Assembly (NCBI RefSeq): GCF_041435055.1
Contig: NZ_CP108003.1
Coordinates: 1 to 64,000, forward strand
From: Streptomyces sp. NBC_00341
Lineage (GTDB): Bacteria; Actinomycetota; Actinomycetes; Streptomycetales; Streptomycetaceae
Direction of reading: 5' to 3'
Length of the DNA stretch: 64,000 nt
Shown here: one piece after another, positions 55,531-63,241 of the stretch
How the letters are laid out: the number at the start of each line of letters is the position of its first letter
Numbering within the stretch: position 1 is the stretch's first letter
Made by a program: the position numbers and the translations under genes
The notes under the pieces: generated by a model
What the model saw: only the letters and a program-made list of their open reading frames with translations
Told to the model about the DNA's origin: nothing
Database searches by the model: none

Positions 55531-56376
55531 GTGGACATGGATGCTCTGGGCGCGTTGGACGTGCGCGAGAACGGTGTGTCCATCACCCCGACCGCGCCCA
55601 AGCCGCGTCAGGTGCTCGCTCTGCTGGCCCTGCACGCGGACCAGGTGGTGCCCGTGTCGGTCCTCGTCGAGGAGTTGTGGGGAAGCACGCCGCCGCGCAG
55701 CGCCCGTACGACCCTACAGACATATGTGCTCCAGGTGCGAGACCTCATCGCCGTCGCTCTGCTGAAGGACCCCGCCGACGGCCCCGTCCGCACCCCCAAG
55801 GATGTGCTGGTGACCGCGCCCGGCGGATACATGCTCGTCAGCGGTGAAGGCGTCAGCGACGTCCGCCAGTTCGACCGGCTCGCCGGCCTCGGCTACCGGG
55901 CCATGGACGCCGGCGACTACCCCATGGCCGCCGAGACCCTGCGCCAGGCGCTGGACCTGTGGACCGGACTGCCGTTCTCCGGGGTGCAGGCGGGCGGGCA
56001 GCTGGGCATGGAGGTGAAGCGGCTGGAGGAGAGCCGGCTGTGCGCCCTCGACCAGCGCATCGACGCGGACCTGAGGCTGGGGCGGCACCGCGAACTGCTG
56101 GCCGAGCTGACGGTACTGGTGAGCCGCTACCGCACCCATGAGAACCTGCACGCCCAGTTCATGATCGCGCTCTACCGCTCCGGCCGCCGGGGCGAGGCGC
56201 TCGGGCTCTACCGGCGGCTGCGCACCACCCTCGTACAGGAACTGGGGCTTGAGCCGTCGGCCCGGCTCGCCCGGCTGCAGAAGTCGCTGCTGGCTTCTCC
56301 GGTCGCCGACGGACGCGCCACCGTCAACGACTCCGTGCTTCCGCTGGGGGGCGCGGGCGCGGTGCCGATCAGCTGA
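55531..56376 (+). CDS. SARP-family activator 1
   Basis: A 281-residue Streptomyces antibiotic regulatory protein. The OmpR-like DNA-binding domain is at the N-terminus (KPRQVLALLALHADQVVPVSVLVEELWGSTPPRSARTTLQTYVLQVRDLI), followed by the bacterial transcriptional activation domain (GDYPMAAETLRQALDLWTG, YRTHENLHAQFMIALYRSGRRGEALGLYRRLR). GTG 55531 follows AAGGAGG at a spacing of 8. It probably activates the polyketide operons under receptor control. Confidence 0.88.
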   Translation: MDMDALGALDVRENGVSITPTAPKPRQVLALLALHADQVVPVSVLVEELWGSTPPRSARTTLQTYVLQVRDLIAVALLKDPADGPVRTPKDVLVTAPGGYMLVSGEGVSDVRQFDRLAGLGYRAMDAGDYPMAAETLRQALDLWTGLPFSGVQAGGQLGMEVKRLEESRLCALDQRIDADLRLGRHRELLAELTVLVSRYRTHENLHAQFMIALYRSGRRGEALGLYRRLRTTLVQELGLEPSARLARLQKSLLASPVADGRATVNDSVLPLGGAGAVPIS

Positions 56377-56638
56377 CGCGGCTCGCTCCTCCCGCTTCCC
56401 ATGGCTCATATCGCGCCATGCGGCGGGGCGGTCCCCTACCCCTCCGGTTCTGTTATTTCCACCAGAAAGACAGGCGGGAAATAGGGGTCGGGAGTGCGGG
56501 TAAACCCAAATGTTTGAGGTCCGCTACAGAGCCACTGGAGAAACGCACTCGGTGGAGCATGACCGGATAGCTTGCTCCACAGCGCAGTTTTGTGGCCACT
56601 AGAGGCCATTAAAAGCGGACGCTAACGGGGAGGGCGAA

Positions 56639-57460
56639 GTGAGGGTTCATCTTCTAGGTCCGTTGTCGGCCGAAATCAACGCTGGGTCGATCGTCCCTAC
56701 GGCAAGCAAGCCCCGCCAGATTCTGGCTCTGCTTGCCCTTTATCCCAGTCGAGTGGTACCGGTCCCGACTCTGATGGAGGAGATCTGGGCATCGAACCCG
56801 CCACAGAGCGCACTCACCACTTTGCAGACGTATATACTCCAGCTGCGCCGCAGGCTCGGTACGGCGATGGGCCCGGACTCGCGCGAGGGCGTCAAGGATG
56901 TGCTGGCCACCCGGCACGGTGGCTACTTGCTGCAGATACCGGAATCACATATCGACGTCCGTATCTTTGAGAACCTCACGCGTGAAGGACAGACCGCTTT
57001 CGAGAGCGGCGACAATGCACTGGCGGCCGAGCGCTTTCGCTCGGCCCTCGACCTGTGGCGGGGTCAGGCCCTTGTCGACGTGCGGCTCGGCCCGGTCCTG
57101 GAGATCGAGGCCATGCGGCTGGAGGAGAGCCGCCTGGTGGCGGTGGAGCGTCGGATAGACGCGGACCTGAGAATGGGCCGGCACACCGAACTCATCGCTG
57201 AGCTCATGGAACTGACGGCACGTCATCCCCGGCACGAGAGCCTGCACTCTCAGGCCATGGTCGCCCTCTACAGATCCGGCCGGCAGAGTTCGGCGCTGGA
57301 TGTGTACCGAAGAGTCCGCGGGCGGCTCATCGAGGAACTCGGTGTCGAACCGTCCCCTCAGCTGCAGCGGCTGCACCAGGCGATGCTGGCGGTCGATCCG
57401 CTGCTCGATGTGCTGTCGGGGCCGCGGCCGACGTCGACGTTCGATCTGTTCGCCGCCTGA
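56639..57460 (+). CDS. SARP-family activator 2
   Basis: A 273-residue SARP with the same two-domain plan: MRVHLLGPLSAEINAGSIVPTASKPRQILALLALYPSRVVPVPTLMEEIW and the activation domain to DVYRRVRGRLIEELGVEPSPQLQRLHQAML. GTG start with GGGGAGGG upstream. The 262-bp gap from SARP 1 is AT-richer and probably has its own promoter. Two SARPs in tandem suggest a cascade or separate target sets. Confidence 0.88.
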   Translation: MRVHLLGPLSAEINAGSIVPTASKPRQILALLALYPSRVVPVPTLMEEIWASNPPQSALTTLQTYILQLRRRLGTAMGPDSREGVKDVLATRHGGYLLQIPESHIDVRIFENLTREGQTAFESGDNALAAERFRSALDLWRGQALVDVRLGPVLEIEAMRLEESRLVAVERRIDADLRMGRHTELIAELMELTARHPRHESLHSQAMVALYRSGRQSSALDVYRRVRGRLIEELGVEPSPQLQRLHQAMLAVDPLLDVLSGPRPTSTFDLFAA

Positions 57461-57740
57461 GGCCGGACATCCTGAACCCGGGCCGTCGAGCCGGGGGAAG
57501 GAATGGACGGCCCGGGCCGGACAGCGCACCGGGCCGGAGTGCCCGGGCTCCGCTCCATCGTGGGCGACGGAAGTCGTGTCCGGCTGGAGCGGGAGCGGAA
57601 CGAAACCGACCGGAAACGCGGCAGTCGGCTGTACCGGCGGTCTGCGGTTGTACCGGCGCTCGATCGGCACTCGACCCCCGTATGACACGGTCGGGAAGCG
57701 GTGCCCGCGGTGGTGCGCCGCAGGGACGGGAGGTCCTGGA

Positions 57741-58058
57741 ATGGACGCGACACCACACGACTCCATGTGCGGAGCCCTGTCCCGGCTGCTGAGCACGCAG
57801 GCCGTCCAGGAGCGCAACAAGGCACTGGCCCGCGCCCTCCTCGCCGCCGGCCACCACCGGGCGCGCTACGAGTCGGTGGTCGCGGAGAACGACCGGGTGA
57901 CCGCCCGCGTCACGCTCACGGACGGCCCCGTCGCACGCGGCCTGATCGCGGAGTTCCGCTTCGACGCGCAGGGCGAGGTCAGCGAGTACCGCGGCTTCCC
58001 GGTACCGGCCGGGCCGCGGTCCACCGCTGTCGCCGCCGTGTCGTCCCCGGCTGCCTGA
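57741..58058 (+). CDS. Small protein, possibly SnoaL/NTF2-like
   Basis: A 105-residue protein with GGGAGG 7 bases before the ATG. The C-terminal half (ARYESVVAENDRVTARVTLTD, GLIAEFRFDAQGEVSEYRGFPVP) resembles the last strands of NTF2-fold proteins such as SnoaL-type cyclases and hydroxylases, but the protein is shorter than the family (about 140 residues). A role in polyketide ring chemistry is possible but unproven. Confidence 0.5.
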   Translation: MDATPHDSMCGALSRLLSTQAVQERNKALARALLAAGHHRARYESVVAENDRVTARVTLTDGPVARGLIAEFRFDAQGEVSEYRGFPVPAGPRSTAVAAVSSPAA

Positions 58059-58464
58059 ACCGCGCACGGACCAGCACACAGCGGTGGTGTCCGGTCCGGC
58101 CGCAGCTGTCGCGTTTGGGCCAGCCGATGTCGTCATCGGACTCCTTCGGCCCGAACGCGGGCACCACGTGCTTCATCAGCGACTCCCTCACGAGGACATG
58201 CGCTCGGCAAGGCTGCTCGAAAGCCTGCCTCAAAATGCTCGGAATCCACTCGCGGTCTGCTCGGGCCCCACTCGCGCGACGATCGAGCGGTGCCGAAGGA
58301 CCCCGTGAGCCCTGCCGGAGAGCGGGTTACGGGTCCTGGCAAACGTTTGCCCAGCTGTTGTCAGCGGTCGTACGCTCGTTGTCCGACCCGGGCCCCGGCA
58401 CGCCGGTTCGTTTCCTGCGGCCCCTGTATGCGTCCCTGACCGCTGCTCTCCGAGGAATTGGCCC
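58059..58464. other. Promoter region of the XRE-TPR regulator
   Basis: About 400 bp without a gene. It contains the palindrome at 58338-58351 and otherwise nothing recognised. Confidence 0.4.
58338..58351. promoter_or_regulatory. GGCAAACGTTTGCC palindrome upstream of the XRE-TPR gene
   Basis: Perfect 14-bp palindrome about 115 bp before the start codon. The GGCAAAC half-site recurs upstream of the divergent repeat-peptide gene (60344-60350), and related TTGGCAA palindromes precede the aminotransferase-like gene. A shared operator for the XRE regulator is a reasonable inference. Confidence 0.6.
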
Positions 58465-59730
58465 ATGTTGCGACAGCCCGCGTTCGGAAGTCGGTTGAAG
58501 AAGCTCCGTCTGGCCCGCGGTCTGTCCCAGAGCGCGCTGGCCGGCGACGGCATGTCCACCGGTTACCTCTCCCGGCTGGAGTCAGGGGGGCGTCAGCCCA
58601 CCGAACGCGCGGTGGCCCACCTCGCCGAGCGGCTCGGCCTGCAGCCGTCCGACTTCGAGGAGCCCTCCGCGGGTTCGCTCGCGCACGCGATCACCCTGGC
58701 CACCTCCGCCTTCGCTCCCACCGGCTCCGCCACCACCGCGGAGGGGCTGCGCGAGGCGTACGCGGCCGAGAGCCACGAGTCACCCGCACTGCGCTGGCAG
58801 GCGCTGTGGCTGCTGGCCCGCGCCCGCAGGCTGGAGGGCGATTTCGTCGGTGAGCGGGCCCACCTGGAGGAACTGGTCCGGCTGGGCGACGAGGTCGCGC
58901 TGCCCGAACTCCGGGTCCGCGGCCTGACCCGGCTGGCCCGCTGCCTGCGGTCCGTCGGTGAGATCCAGACCGCCCTCGCCATGGGCGAGGACGCCCACCG
59001 GCTGGCCTGCGAGGCCGACTTGGGCGTCGAGGACCGCGCCGGTGTGCTGCTCGCCCTGGCGTCCGTGGAGGCTGAGGCGGGCCGGCTTCCGGACGCGCGC
59101 GTCCACGCCGACGAGCTGACGGACCTGGTCGAGGGGCGCGCCGACACGCTGTGGGCGGAGGCACTGTGGACGGCGGCCGCCGTGCGGGTGCGCCAGGGCG
59201 ATCACGCGGGCGCGCAGCACATCCTCGAACGGGCGCTGGCCGGGTTCTCCAGCGGGGAGGACCTGACGCTGTGGGTCAGGCTGCGGATCGCGGCCGGCCG
59301 GCTGTACCTGCAGAAGGTCCCGGCAGACCCGGCGGCGGCGGAACTGCGCATGGATGAGGCGGAGGCGGCTCTCGTCTACGTCGGCACGGAGAGCCTGGGG
59401 CAGGAACTTGCCGGGCTCAAGGCGGACCTGGCGTTCGTCACCGGCCGCTACGACGACGCCCGGGTGCTGCTCGCCGGACTGGCCAGGGACGAGCTGATGA
59501 CGTACCGGGACCGGGTGCGCTTCGACATCCTGCGCTACCAGCTGCGCGTGTTCGAGGGCGACGAGAGCGGGGTCCAGGGGCTGCGCGCGCTGGCGGAAGA
59601 GGCGCAGCGCAGCGGGAACATCGACCTGGCCGCCGAGATCTGGCGGGTCCTGGCAGAGGCGCTGACTCAGCTGCATGTCTCGCCGGCCGTGCCGTCGCCC
59701 CGGCTGGCCCAGGAGCAGGACCACGCCTGA
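58465..59730 (+). CDS. XRE-family regulator with TPR-like C-terminal domain
   Basis: A 421-residue protein. Residues 8-65 are an XRE helix-turn-helix (SRLKKLRLARGLSQSALAGDGMSTGYLSRLESGGRQPTERAVAHLAERLGL). The remaining 340 residues are all-helical repeats of TPR character (ALRWQALWLLARARRLEGDFVGERAHLEELV, then further A-x-x-x-x-A pairs). XRE-TPR proteins of the RRNPP class (Rgg, PlcR, NprR) sense secreted peptides. A gene for a secreted repeat peptide lies 240 bp downstream in the opposite direction. Peptide sensing is therefore an attractive but unproven role. Confidence 0.75.
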   Translation: MLRQPAFGSRLKKLRLARGLSQSALAGDGMSTGYLSRLESGGRQPTERAVAHLAERLGLQPSDFEEPSAGSLAHAITLATSAFAPTGSATTAEGLREAYAAESHESPALRWQALWLLARARRLEGDFVGERAHLEELVRLGDEVALPELRVRGLTRLARCLRSVGEIQTALAMGEDAHRLACEADLGVEDRAGVLLALASVEAEAGRLPDARVHADELTDLVEGRADTLWAEALWTAAAVRVRQGDHAGAQHILERALAGFSSGEDLTLWVRLRIAAGRLYLQKVPADPAAAELRMDEAEAALVYVGTESLGQELAGLKADLAFVTGRYDDARVLLAGLARDELMTYRDRVRFDILRYQLRVFEGDESGVQGLRALAEEAQRSGNIDLAAEIWRVLAEALTQLHVSPAVPSPRLAQEQDHA

Positions 59731-59969
59731 CGGGTGCCTCTGCACGCCGTCAGCGGCGCTGGGGCTGGGTGCCGGGTGCGGGGCTTGATAAGCGGCCCTG
59801 CGCGACGCTTGATTCGGCGTCCGTGCGTGGGCTGACCGCGCGTTGGAGCCGCGAGGAGGACACCGTCGGCATCGACGGTGAGCCGCGGCGGCCGGCCGTT
59901 TCGCTGCACAGTCCCCGCCCGCTCGCCGGGACGGGCACGCATGCCCGCACGCGGCCCGTCTCCCGCCCG

Positions 59970-60230
59970 TCAGGCGGCGGCGTTGGGCCATCCGATGTTG
60001 CCGGCCGGGGCGTCGCCGCTCGGGGCGACCGGCCACCCGATGTTGCCCTCGGGGGAGGCCTGCGGGGTGGCGTCGCCCGGGGCGACCGGCCAGCCGATGT
60101 CGCCGGCGACGGTGTTGCCGGCCGGGGCGACCGGCCAGCCGATGTTGTCCGCGGCACTGACCCCCGCCGCGGTGAACAGGGCGCCGGTAAGAGCTGCGGT
60201 GACGACCAGACCCCGGGCGAGAACCTTCAT
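59970..60230 (-). CDS. Secreted peptide with four IGWP repeats
   Basis: An 86-residue preprotein. Residues 1-26 form a signal peptide (Lys/Arg, then VVTAALTGALFTAAGVSA, cut after ASA-like VSA). The mature 60 residues carry four copies of (D/G)(N/D)IGWP: ADNIGWPVAP, GDIGWPVAP, GNIGWPVAP and GNIGWPNAAA, separated by Gly/Ala/Pro/Ser/Asp spacers. There is no cysteine and no chaplin motif. GAGGAG lies 7 bases before the ATG. It is convergent with the XRE-TPR regulator and shares operator-like motifs with it. It may be a signalling-peptide precursor or a surface peptide. Confidence 0.75.
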   Translation of the reverse strand: MKVLARGLVVTAALTGALFTAAGVSAADNIGWPVAPAGNTVAGDIGWPVAPGDATPQASPEGNIGWPVAPSGDAPAGNIGWPNAAA

Positions 60231-60272
60231 GACTGACTCCTCTGTGTTCTGCCTGCGTTCGGCTGTGTTCGG

Positions 60273-60350
60273 CTTCTTGGCAAGAAGATTGACAAACTCC
60301 GCTTGGGTTCCGCTCGGGATGTGCTCGACGATCGCTTGAGCTTGGCAAAC
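60273..60350. promoter_or_regulatory. TTGGCAA sites upstream of the repeat-peptide gene
   Basis: CTTCTTG-G-CAAGAAG (60273-60287) and TTGGCAAAC (60342-60350) lie 43 and 112 bases upstream of the peptide start. They share the TTGGCAA core with the sites at 58338 and 60531-60580. Confidence 0.5.
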
Positions 60351-60530
60351 CGATGGCCGGAGAACCCCTCCATGACCCGGTGTCCCGTATCTCCTGCAGA
60401 GCATGTGACCTGCGAAAACAGCTGTCTCTCCGCCTAGGTGCGGCCGACGGCCCTCCGGTGCTCCTCTTGACGGGCAAGCTGCGGCAGGTCCATGCCGAGG
60501 CCCTGGACTAGAGCGTCACTGGAGCGTGGA

Positions 60531-60580
60531 TTGCCAACTGCCCTTCCCTGTAGGCAATCTATTGCCAACGGAGTTGGCAA
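60531..60580. promoter_or_regulatory. Cluster of TTGCCAAC sites before the aminotransferase-like gene
   Basis: TTGCCAAC occurs at 60531-60538 and 60562-60569, the latter forming a perfect inverted repeat with GTTGGCAA (60573-60580). GGCAAT-CT-ATTGCC (60553-60566) overlaps. The cluster ends 26 bp before the start codon, a good place for repression. Confidence 0.6.
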
Positions 60581-60606
60581 CGTCTGGCATAGGGGAGGCC
60601 CCGGAA

Positions 60607-61767
60607 ATGATCCACCTGAACACGGCAGGTCAGGGCCGAATGCCCGACGCGGTACGCACGGTCCTCACGGAGTGCGTACGCCTGGAGGACCGCTTCGGGC
60701 CCCACGTACTGGAGGAGCGGGTCGGAGACCTGGTGCACGGCGAGGTCCACCAGCGGCTCGAAGGCCTGCTCAACACCCCTGACGGGCACACCGAACTGTT
60801 CACCGGCGGCGCGGCCGCGTTCGACGCGCTGGTGTCCGGCCTCACGCTCGGCAGAGGCGACCGGATCTGGACCACTCCGTACGAGAGCGCCGCCCGGCTC
60901 ACCACGCTCCGGTCCGTGCGCGACCGCACCCGCTGCCGCATCGAGGTGGTTCCGCTGCGCCCCGACGGCGACCTGGACCTCGGCTGGATGGCCGCGCACA
61001 TCGACGATTCCGTGGCGCTGGTCTCCGTGGTCCACGTCCCCGCCAGCCGGGGCATCATCAACCCGGTCGAGGACATCGGCCGTCTCCTCGCGCCCCACCG
61101 CTGCCTGTACGCGGTCGACGCGGCCTACTCGCTGGGCCAGTTGCCCGTGGACGTCTCGCGCATCGGCTGCCATCTGCTGACCGGTGACGGCTGGCGTTTC
61201 CTGCGCGGGCCGCGTGCGGTCGGCTTCGCCTACGTGGCGCCGAGACTGCGCGAGGAACTGTCGCGGTCGGACTTCGGCGGCGGGGCGCCCCGTGCGGCCG
61301 CGTTCACCACGCGCGTCCCCGAGCCGGTACCGGCGACGGCCGCGGTCGCGGCGTTCACCTCGGCGCTGGCCCACCGCGCGGAGCTGCCGGCCCAGCCGTA
61401 CGAGGAGCTGATTCCGGCGCTGCACTGTGCCGTCGTCGACGTTCCCGGCATGGAACTGCTCGCGCCCGGCCGGTACCACTCGGCGGTCCTCGCCTTCCAC
61501 CACCCCGACCTGTCCTCGGCGCTCCTGCGGCGCGGCCTCGCGGAGCGGGGCGTGGCGGTGTGGAAGACGGTGGCAGAGCAGACTCCGCTGCTCGACCGCC
61601 CCGGGGGCCGCGCCACGGCCCTGCGCGCCTCGGTGTACGAGGGCACCACGCGGCAGGACATCGACGCCTTCGCGGAGGCCCTCGCCAAAACGGTGGCCGA
61701 CGTCAGCTCGCGCCGCGTCTTCCCTGCGCCGGGCGACCTTGCCCGCATCGCTCTCGTCGGCAGCTGA
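60607..61767 (+). CDS. Class V aminotransferase-fold protein lacking the PLP lysine
   Basis: A 386-residue fold-type I protein related to EgtE and isopenicillin-N-epimerase-like enzymes: MIHLNTAGQGRMP at the N-terminus, FTGGAAAFDALVSGL, VSVVHVPASRGIINPVEDIG, and CLYAVDAAYSLGQLPVDVSRIGCHLLTG with the PLP-ring Asp. Where relatives have TGxKxLRGPRG, this protein reads TGDGWRFLRGPRA, so the Schiff-base lysine seems absent. It may bind PLP without catalysis, use another residue or serve a regulatory role. TTGCCAAC palindromes lie just upstream. Confidence 0.7.
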   Translation: MIHLNTAGQGRMPDAVRTVLTECVRLEDRFGPHVLEERVGDLVHGEVHQRLEGLLNTPDGHTELFTGGAAAFDALVSGLTLGRGDRIWTTPYESAARLTTLRSVRDRTRCRIEVVPLRPDGDLDLGWMAAHIDDSVALVSVVHVPASRGIINPVEDIGRLLAPHRCLYAVDAAYSLGQLPVDVSRIGCHLLTGDGWRFLRGPRAVGFAYVAPRLREELSRSDFGGGAPRAAAFTTRVPEPVPATAAVAAFTSALAHRAELPAQPYEELIPALHCAVVDVPGMELLAPGRYHSAVLAFHHPDLSSALLRRGLAERGVAVWKTVAEQTPLLDRPGGRATALRASVYEGTTRQDIDAFAEALAKTVADVSSRRVFPAPGDLARIALVGS

Positions 61768-61992
61768 CGGACTCGTCCACGGGACCGGTCCGGCGGCTCT
61801 CCGGCCCAGCCCTTAGGGCCTGTCGAGTGCACTTCCAACCCTTCTCAAGTGAACCGGGCGACAGTGGGAGGCGCGATCGACGTGCGCACTTTCTGGTGAC
61901 CGGCGGCTGCTCCAGTACCGCGAGCCGCTGCGGAACGTGCGGGATGAGCCCATGCACGCCAACCGTCCGACCACGCACCTCTCTGGAGAGCC
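61768..61992. other. Leader region of metK
   Basis: 225 bp with a hairpin-forming segment near 61939-61961 (GTGC...GCAC arms). It does not match the consensus of SAM or SAH riboswitches well enough to call one. It probably contains the metK promoter. Confidence 0.35.
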
Positions 61993-63204
61993 ATGTCCCG
62001 TCGCCTGTTCACCTCGGAATCTGTGACCGAGGGCCACCCCGACAAGATCGCTGACCAGATCAGTGACGCGATCCTCGACGAGCTGCTGAGACAGGATCCG
62101 GCCTCGCGCGTCGCCGTCGAGACCCTGATCACCACCGGCCAGGTCCATGTCGCGGGGGAGGTGACGACCCGTGCGTACGCCGATGTCCCCACCCTCGTGC
62201 GCGAGAAGATCCTCGCGATCGGCTACGACTCCTCCGCCAAGGGATTCGACGGCGCCTCGTGCGGCGTCTCGGTGTCCATCGGCGCCCAGTCCCCGGACAT
62301 CGCGCAGGGCGTCGACACCGCGTACGAGAAGCGGGTCGGGGGCGGGGAGATCGACGAGCTCGACCAGCAGGGCGCGGGCGACCAGGGCCTGATGTTCGGG
62401 TACGCCACCGACGAGACGCCGAATCTGATGCCCCTGCCGATCGAGCTGGCCCACCGCCTGTCGCGCCGGCTCACCGAGGTCCGCAAGGACGGCACCGTCC
62501 CCTATCTGCGCCCCGACGGCAAGACGCAGGTCACCATCGAGTACGACGGCGACCGCCCGGTCCGGCTGGACACCGTCGTCGTCTCCTCGCAGCACGCCTC
62601 CGGGATCGACCTGGACGAGATGCTCGCGCCCGACATCCGCCGCCACGTCGTGGAGTCCGTCCTCGCCCAGCTCGCCGAGGACGACATCAAGCTGGAGACC
62701 GAGGACTACCGGCTCCTGGTCAACCCGACCGGACGCTTCGAGATCGGCGGCCCGATGGGCGACGCCGGACTCACCGGCCGCAAGATCATCATCGACACCT
62801 ACGGCGGCTACGCCCGTCACGGCGGCGGCGCCTTTTCCGGCAAGGACCCCTCCAAGGTGGACCGTTCGGCCGCCTACGCGATGCGCTGGGTCGCCAAGAA
62901 CGTCGTCGCCGCCGGGCTCGCCGCCCGCTGCGAGGTCCAGGTCGCCTACGCGATCGGCAAGGCCGAGCCGGTGGGCCTGTTCATCGAGACCTTCGGTACG
63001 GGTACGGCGGACCAGGAGCAGATCGAGAAGGCCGTCTCCGAGGTCTTCGACCTCCGCCCGGCCGCGATCATCCGGGACCTCGACCTGCTCCGCCCGATCT
63101 ACGCCCAGACCGCCGCGTACGGCCACTTCGGGCGGGAACTGCCGGACTTCGCCTGGGAACGGACCGACCGGGCCGACGCGCTCAAGGCCGCTGCCGGAAT
63201 CTGA
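61993..63204 (+). CDS. metK: S-adenosylmethionine synthetase
   Basis: A 403-residue enzyme, full length: [79 protein letters not shown] and the [16 protein letters not shown] phosphate loop. It makes SAM from methionine and ATP. GGAG precedes the ATG. With metF and the pfkB-type kinase it forms a methyl-supply set. A chromosomal metK must also exist, so this is a pathway-associated second copy. Confidence 0.95.
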   Translation: MSRRLFTSESVTEGHPDKIADQISDAILDELLRQDPASRVAVETLITTGQVHVAGEVTTRAYADVPTLVREKILAIGYDSSAKGFDGASCGVSVSIGAQSPDIAQGVDTAYEKRVGGGEIDELDQQGAGDQGLMFGYATDETPNLMPLPIELAHRLSRRLTEVRKDGTVPYLRPDGKTQVTIEYDGDRPVRLDTVVVSSQHASGIDLDEMLAPDIRRHVVESVLAQLAEDDIKLETEDYRLLVNPTGRFEIGGPMGDAGLTGRKIIIDTYGGYARHGGGAFSGKDPSKVDRSAAYAMRWVAKNVVAAGLAARCEVQVAYAIGKAEPVGLFIETFGTGTADQEQIEKAVSEVFDLRPAAIIRDLDLLRPIYAQTAAYGHFGRELPDFAWERTDRADALKAAAGI

Positions 63205-63241
63205 CCGCCCGTCCAGGACACGTCCAGCCTCAGGAGTTCAT

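Noticed and set aside
59970..60230. Chaplin or rodlin
   Set aside because: No paired cysteines and no chaplin GN-x-V pattern; the repeat unit is IGWPVAP.
60607..61767. Ergothioneine EgtE
   Set aside because: No egtA-D genes nearby and the PLP lysine appears to be missing.
61816..61992. SAM or SAH riboswitch in the metK leader
   Set aside because: A GAGCCGCTGCGGAAC segment and a following hairpin recall the SAH class, but the required AGGCTCGG partner sequence is missing.
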